Below, one piece after another: positions 60,306 through 64,000 of a DNA stretch of 64,000 bases. Position 1 is the first letter of the stretch. Every line of letters begins with the position of its first letter. Origin of the DNA: Paenibacillus sp. BSR1-1. Lineage in GTDB: Bacteria > Bacillota > Bacilli > Bacillales > Cytobacillaceae. The notes beneath the pieces were generated by a model, which was not told where the DNA came from, searched no databases, and saw only the letters and a program-made list of their open reading frames with translations. The stretch lies in the NCBI RefSeq assembly GCF_030403775.1, contig NZ_JAQMWQ010000002.1:425747-489746 (forward strand). Direction: 5' to 3'. A program made the translations under genes and the position numbers.

Positions 60306-61094
60306 TTGGAACATATGATTATTGAAACAAAGGATGGGGTTCGTACACTGACACTAAACAGACCTGAACGTCTTAATGCCGTCAATGATAAACTTAGCTC
60401 CGAGATTATCCAAGCAATTAAGGAGGCTTCTGCTGACGATGATGTCCGTGTCATAGTAATTACTGGAAGTGGACGAGGATTCTGTGCAGGTCTTGATTTG
60501 ACCGATTATGCGAAGAGAAATCCAGACGCTCAATCCCGTTATCAAAAATTAGATCAATTGGGTTGGGTTGGTCATCAAGCTTTGGGGATTGTTTATTGTG
60601 ATAAGCCAGTTATTGCGGCGATCAATGGGATTGCGGCTGGTGCAGGACTCGCGCTGGCTCTGGCTTGTGACATCCGCTTCATGTCTTCTGACGCAAGGGT
60701 AACTGCTGGGTACATTCGCCGCGGTCTCAGCCCCGATGCGGGAATGAGTTATTTTTTACCGCGGTTGGTCGGGCAGGCAAAGGCTGCCGAATTGATCTTA
60801 ACCGGTCGGGACATTTACCCTGAAGAAGCAGAACGAATTGGATTGGTGAACGGGATATTCCCTAATGAAGAATTTCAGGAACAAGTGATGGATTTTGCAA
60901 GGGAATTAGCGGCAGGACCGCCGGTAGCAATGACGCTTTCTAAAAGATTGCTTGCTGCAAGCCCTGACACTGATCTAACAACCATTTTAAAACAAGAGTA
61001 CGCTTTTATTAAACAATGTTTTGGTACCAAAGATGTTCAGGAAGGGGTTCAAGCCTTTGCTGAGAAGAGAAAGCCCGTGTTCAAAGGAGAATAG
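60306..61094 (+). CDS. enoyl-CoA hydratase/isomerase family protein
   Basis: A 262-residue crotonase-fold enzyme: TLNRPERLNAVNDKLSSEII, GSGRGFCAGLDLTDY (oxyanion hole), NGIAAGAGLALALACDIRFM, SPDAGMSYFLPRLVGQAKAA, LILTGRDIYPEEAERIGLVN. PaaB/PaaG-like spacing. It starts at TTG after GAGGAGG. No other CoA-metabolism genes adjoin, so the pathway is open. Confidence 0.92.
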   Translation: MEHMIIETKDGVRTLTLNRPERLNAVNDKLSSEIIQAIKEASADDDVRVIVITGSGRGFCAGLDLTDYAKRNPDAQSRYQKLDQLGWVGHQALGIVYCDKPVIAAINGIAAGAGLALALACDIRFMSSDARVTAGYIRRGLSPDAGMSYFLPRLVGQAKAAELILTGRDIYPEEAERIGLVNGIFPNEEFQEQVMDFARELAAGPPVAMTLSKRLLAASPDTDLTTILKQEYAFIKQCFGTKDVQEGVQAFAEKRKPVFKGE

Positions 61095-61112
61095 GTAAAT
61101 TCTTGAAATCAA

Positions 61113-61224
61113 GTTTGTGTAGAAATGTACTTAAACTTTAGGGTGCTTGACTTGAAGAGAGAGAGTTGCGGCGGCAGCTCTTTTTTGTTGTTGATCAACT
61201 AACGGGGCAGGTTACTTGAATAAG
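61113..61224 (+). repeat. array repeat A, copy 23
   Basis: TGTACTTAAACTTTAGGGTG, hairpin AGAGTTGC-GGCG-GCAGCTCT, T-run, CAACTAACGGGGCAGGTTAC. Confidence 0.9.
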
Positions 61225-61310
61225 CACAAAAGAATCCCACTGTGTAATGGCTATTTGGCGAATGAATTATTCGATTCTGTTGGAAAATATAGTGAAGGAC
61301 GTGAGGTGAA

Positions 61311-61781
61311 GTGTGGTTCTTAATACTAACGGTTATTGTACTTAATACCGTGTTCTGGTTAATGCCTATGAAGCTGACTAAAACTGAGATATTCGCAACT
61401 TGTATGTTTGCATGCGTTTTTGAGCTGATAGTGAACATCTATTTAGACCTAAAACTCGATTGGTACGGCTACTTCCAGAAAGGTCCTCAATGGGGATCTT
61501 TAATTGTCATATTCGGCATTTATCCTGCAGCTAACGCTATTTTTCTGAATTACTATCAGTACATGAAGAATGTTGCACAGAAATTTTGGTACATCATAGG
61601 GTGCTCGGTTTTCGCCGTAGTTTATGAGTGGTTAGCGGACAAATCTGGATACTTTTATTACAATCAATGGAAAATTTGGTACTCTGCAGTTCTTTATCCG
61701 TTCATATTCCTGATACTGTTGGCGGTTTTGAAGTTGGTTCGAAAGCTGATTCACAGTCAGTACGAGCGTATTTCTCAATAA
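61311..61781 (+). CDS. CBO0543 family membrane protein
   Basis: A 156-residue protein with four to five helices; WGSLIVIFGIYPAANAIFLN and VVYEWLADKSGYFYYNQWKI fit the family. GTG start with GAGGTG upstream. Fourth member in the array. Repeat A starts 24 bases after the stop. Confidence 0.72.
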   Translation: MWFLILTVIVLNTVFWLMPMKLTKTEIFATCMFACVFELIVNIYLDLKLDWYGYFQKGPQWGSLIVIFGIYPAANAIFLNYYQYMKNVAQKFWYIIGCSVFAVVYEWLADKSGYFYYNQWKIWYSAVLYPFIFLILLAVLKLVRKLIHSQYERISQ

Positions 61782-61804
61782 GCGTGTACGAGTTGGCTAT
61801 AAGA

Positions 61805-61922
61805 TTGTGAAAAATTGTTCTTAAAAAAACCGGTTTGTGAGTGAAAGACCACTTTCTGGCAAATGATCGCTGCGGCGGTCATTTTTGCTTGTTGAACTAA
61901 AGGGGCAGGTTAGTTGAAAAAG
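61805..61922 (+). repeat. array repeat A, copy 24
   Basis: Extended left part, hairpin ATGATCGC-TGCG-GCGGTCAT, T-run, GAACTAAAGGGGCAGGTTAG. The following ~225 bases to 62147 hold no gene. Confidence 0.88.
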
Positions 61923-62147
61923 AAATTAAATGAAAATTTTGGTTTTCGACAAATAAATCGAGCATTTTAAGGGGAAATATGGTATTTCTTATTTGACTGA
62001 TATTTCTTAAAATTTGTGTAAGTGGATGGGGATTCTACTTTAAAATATTGGTTGAGGGAAGGTAAGTTTGAATAGAAAATACAACTCAAATGAATCTTGA
62101 CTAAAATGATTATCTATTAAAGGGATTAAAATTGGAGGTAATAGAAA

Positions 62148-62636
62148 ATGGAGGTAAGGACACTTTTGTTACAGCAATGGGCAAGCTGCTTAGATCAAGA
62201 AGACTGGTTTCCACCACTTGAAAAAGTGCTAGAGGATATCACTTTTGAACAGGCAATTTGGAAACCAGTTGTGGGGGCACATTCCATTTGGGAATTAGTT
62301 TGTCATTTGCTTTTCTTTGAAAAAAGAATTCTGTTACGATTTCTTGGTGAAACAACAAATGAACCACAGGCAGAAAATAATGACGCTACATATCGATTAC
62401 CAACTGAGACGTCTCAAAATTGGCAGAAAACAAAACAAGAATACTTTTATGTTCATCGTGAACTAGAAAAAATACTAGCAACATCAGAACTAGAAGATTT
62501 GTATAGAGAAATCCCTGAAGACAATCCATTAATGATTGAACTAAAGAGTTTAGCAATGCACGACGCCTATCATATTGGGCAAATTGTATTCCTTAGTAAA
62601 ATGCAAGGAGCTTGGGCAGCGAAACGCAGCTTTTAA
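62148..62636 (+). CDS. DinB/YfiT family protein
   Basis: A 162-residue four-helix bundle protein with the metal-binding His pattern: AHSIWELVCHLLFF and LAMHDAYHIGQIVFL. Such proteins are thiol- or metal-dependent transferases; the substrate is unknown here. ATG after GGAGG. Confidence 0.87.
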   Translation: MEVRTLLLQQWASCLDQEDWFPPLEKVLEDITFEQAIWKPVVGAHSIWELVCHLLFFEKRILLRFLGETTNEPQAENNDATYRLPTETSQNWQKTKQEYFYVHRELEKILATSELEDLYREIPEDNPLMIELKSLAMHDAYHIGQIVFLSKMQGAWAAKRSF

Positions 62637-62695
62637 AAAATCTTCATTAGCTTTACAGTTATTCCATTATAGGGGGCTTTAATGGGATAAGAACT

Positions 62696-62722
62696 GGAAC
62701 GTCCAAATCGGACGTTCCCATA
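62696..62722 (+). terminator. terminator
   Basis: Stem GGAACGTCC/GGACGTTCC with a five-base loop and A/T-rich tail. Confidence 0.75.
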
Positions 62723-62792
62723 TTTTATACCTGAAAAACAACAATACTATTTAACAAAGCCAAAATTTAAAAATTACTTTTTCAAAAATAAG

Positions 62793-62900
62793 TTTGTGAA
62801 ACATTGTACTTATGCTAACGGTTGCAAGAGTTAAAGATCGGGATGGCTGCGGCGATCCTTTTTTCTTGTTCCGCTAACGGAGCAGGTTAGTTTAGGAAAA
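62793..62900 (+). repeat. array repeat A, copy 25
   Basis: TATGCTAACGGTTGCAAGAG, hairpin GGATGGC-TGCG-GCGATCC, T-run, TCCGCTAACGGAGCAGGTTA. Near-consensus copy. Confidence 0.92.
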
Positions 62901-62963
62901 TAATACAAAAAATCCCAGTACAGAGGACTGAATAATGTTATTATTTAGTAAAGGGGTGGTTGT

Positions 62964-63152
62964 ATGAAGGATGAGAATAAACCATTTAATGATGCAATAG
63001 ACCATTTTAACGAGATTGAAGGAAATGCTAGTAACCCTTCTAATGCTAAGATAAACAAGCTACCAAAACAATTAAAATACTTTGGATACTTTATGATAGG
63101 TTTCATTTCATTATCCATTTTGTTAATGATTATATTAAATTTATTAAATTAA
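62964..63152 (+). CDS. 62-residue single-pass membrane protein
   Basis: A polar N-terminal half (KDENKPFNDAIDHFNEIEGN) then one C-terminal helix (YFMIGFISLSILLMIILNLL). AAGGGGTGG precedes ATG. No family known. Confidence 0.6.
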   Translation: MKDENKPFNDAIDHFNEIEGNASNPSNAKINKLPKQLKYFGYFMIGFISLSILLMIILNLLN

Positions 63153-63154
63153 CT

Positions 63155-63200
63155 AATACCGACTGGTGGCTTTCTTATTCAGCTAAACCAGCTAATAGTT
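63155..63200 (+). repeat. array repeat A, right-half fragment
   Basis: CTGGTGGCTTTCTTATTCAG then CTAAACCAGCTAATAG; last trace of the repeat before the IS element. Confidence 0.5.
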
Positions 63201-63264
63201 TGTCAATATTTTTCAATAAAAAATAATATTTAGCCATGATATACTAAAAATAAGCATGCCAAAT

Positions 63265-63299
63265 AACCTTCCGCTAACTGATGATTGGAAGGTTTTGTC
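63265..63299. terminator. terminator beyond the transposase gene
   Basis: Stem AACCTTCC/GGAAGGTT, about 20 bases past the transposase stop. Confidence 0.65.
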
Positions 63300-63320
63300 T
63301 TATTTAGCTGGAAATCTTAA

Positions 63321-64000
63321 TTAGGCTATATCTTGGAAAGTAGTTCTGTTTTTTAATATGGCATAGATCCAATGTAAGAGCTTATTTACACAAGCAATAA
63401 CGGCTACTTTATAAAGTTTGCCTTCCTCACGCTTTTTATCATAAAACGCTCTTAATCTCTTGTTTCTAGGGATAATTTCATCAGTTGTTTTCTGCTTACG
63501 ACAATCACGGATCCCAGAGCGAACAGCCATATATAAGGCGTGCCGCAACCTACTTGACCCACGTTTTGTAATACGAACCAGAGTAGCTTTAAATTTACCT
63601 GATTCAAACACCTCTGGATCCACTCCAGCGAATGCGACAAGTTTTTTTTGGTGATTAAACCGGTCTATCTCCCCAATTTCTGAAATGATCGTTGCAGCGA
63701 TTTTTTCTCCGATACCAGGGATAGATTGGATAATCTTATATTCTTCAATTTCCTTTGCGAGAGTATCTATCTCAGCCTCCAACTCTGATAGATGCTCTTT
63801 GTATTGAAGAAGCATATTAATATACATACTAAGACTCAGTAAATGACTATGATATAGTGTCTTTTGAAACGGATTCTTTGCTGCTGCTTCCTTAAGTTGT
63901 TGGGCTTTTTCCTTTGCCCATCTTATTGAACGACTTTTACATAATTCCTTGATTTTATTAGTCAATGTTACTTCGTTAACAGCTAAAATATCTTCAGATG
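63321..64000 (-). CDS. IS110 family transposase, C-terminal part
   Basis: About 227 residues; the frame is still open at the window edge, so the N-terminal DEDD (RuvC-like) domain lies outside. A coiled linker is followed by the IS110 C-terminal domain: IIQSIPGIGEKIAATIISEI, LVAFAGVDPEVFESG, ITKRGSSRLRHALY with the conserved Ser. The nominal TTG at 63965 is internal. IS110 enzymes use a bridge RNA encoded in the element's non-coding end, here expected mostly outside the window. Confidence 0.9.
   Translation of the reverse strand, partial: SEDILAVNEVTLTNKIKELCKSRSIRWAKEKAQQLKEAAAKNPFQKTLYHSHLLSLSMYINMLLQYKEHLSELEAEIDTLAKEIEEYKIIQSIPGIGEKIAATIISEIGEIDRFNHQKKLVAFAGVDPEVFESGKFKATLVRITKRGSSRLRHALYMAVRSGIRDCRKQKTTDEIIPRNKRLRAFYDKKREEGKLYKVAVIACVNKLLHWIYAILKNRTTFQDIA

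Noticed and set aside
27580..63200. A classical integron
   Set aside because: No intI gene and no canonical attC R boxes; only the general layout is similar.

Overview
The window looks like a chromosomal segment of a low-GC, endospore-forming Bacillaceae, most likely Neobacillus or a close relative (inference). The support is spore-coat type proteins (YjcZ, CotB-like, CotD-like, DUF3231), an Sda-like peptide, Bacillus-type Shine-Dalgarno sites and TTG/GTG starts, and a thi operon under a TPP riboswitch.

0-10.3 kb: a thiazole/oxazole-modified peptide locus of the heterocycloanthracin type. It holds a Cys/Gly-rich precursor, a ThiF-like leader-binding partner protein, a YcaO cyclodehydratase and a SagB-like FMN dehydrogenase. 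Upstream lies a very large membrane-anchored protein ending in a zinc-peptidase motif. 10.4-14.4 kb: TPP riboswitch and tenI-thiO-thiS-thiG-thiF. 14.5-16.6 kb: a WYL-domain regulator divergent from two small genes. 16.8-24.6 kb: a four-gene Wadjet (JetD-A-B-C) SMC-type anti-plasmid system. 24.7-27.4 kb: a Gly/His/Tyr-rich protein, an HpaB-type flavin hydroxylase and a GNAT.

27.5-63.2 kb: an accessory region of small, mostly single-gene units (acetyltransferases, CN hydrolase, KAS III, CBO0543 membrane proteins, DUF4304, DUF1259, transglutaminase-like, RibD/DHFR-like, DinB, enoyl-CoA hydratase, spore proteins, many hypotheticals and several broken genes). About two dozen copies of a ~80-110 bp repeat punctuate it, all in the same orientation, typically 1-50 bp after the stop codon of a + strand gene. 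Each full copy has a left arm, an intrinsic-terminator-like hairpin whose stem varies with compensating changes, and a second hairpin around a conserved GGRGCAGGTTAG core. The layout recalls an integron cassette array, but there is no intI or canonical attC; a broken tyrosine recombinase lies inside it. A DeoR-controlled ABC sugar operon with a fructokinase-like gene (33.9-39.8 kb) interrupts the array. Two further repeat families, a duplicated repeat-plus-gene block, and a tRNA/tmRNA-like RNA with its own promoter are also present. An IS110-family transposase, cut by the window end, closes the right side.

The main candidates for something undescribed are the directional repeat/cassette array and the tRNA-like RNA. 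All family calls come from reading motifs by eye; no database search was run.
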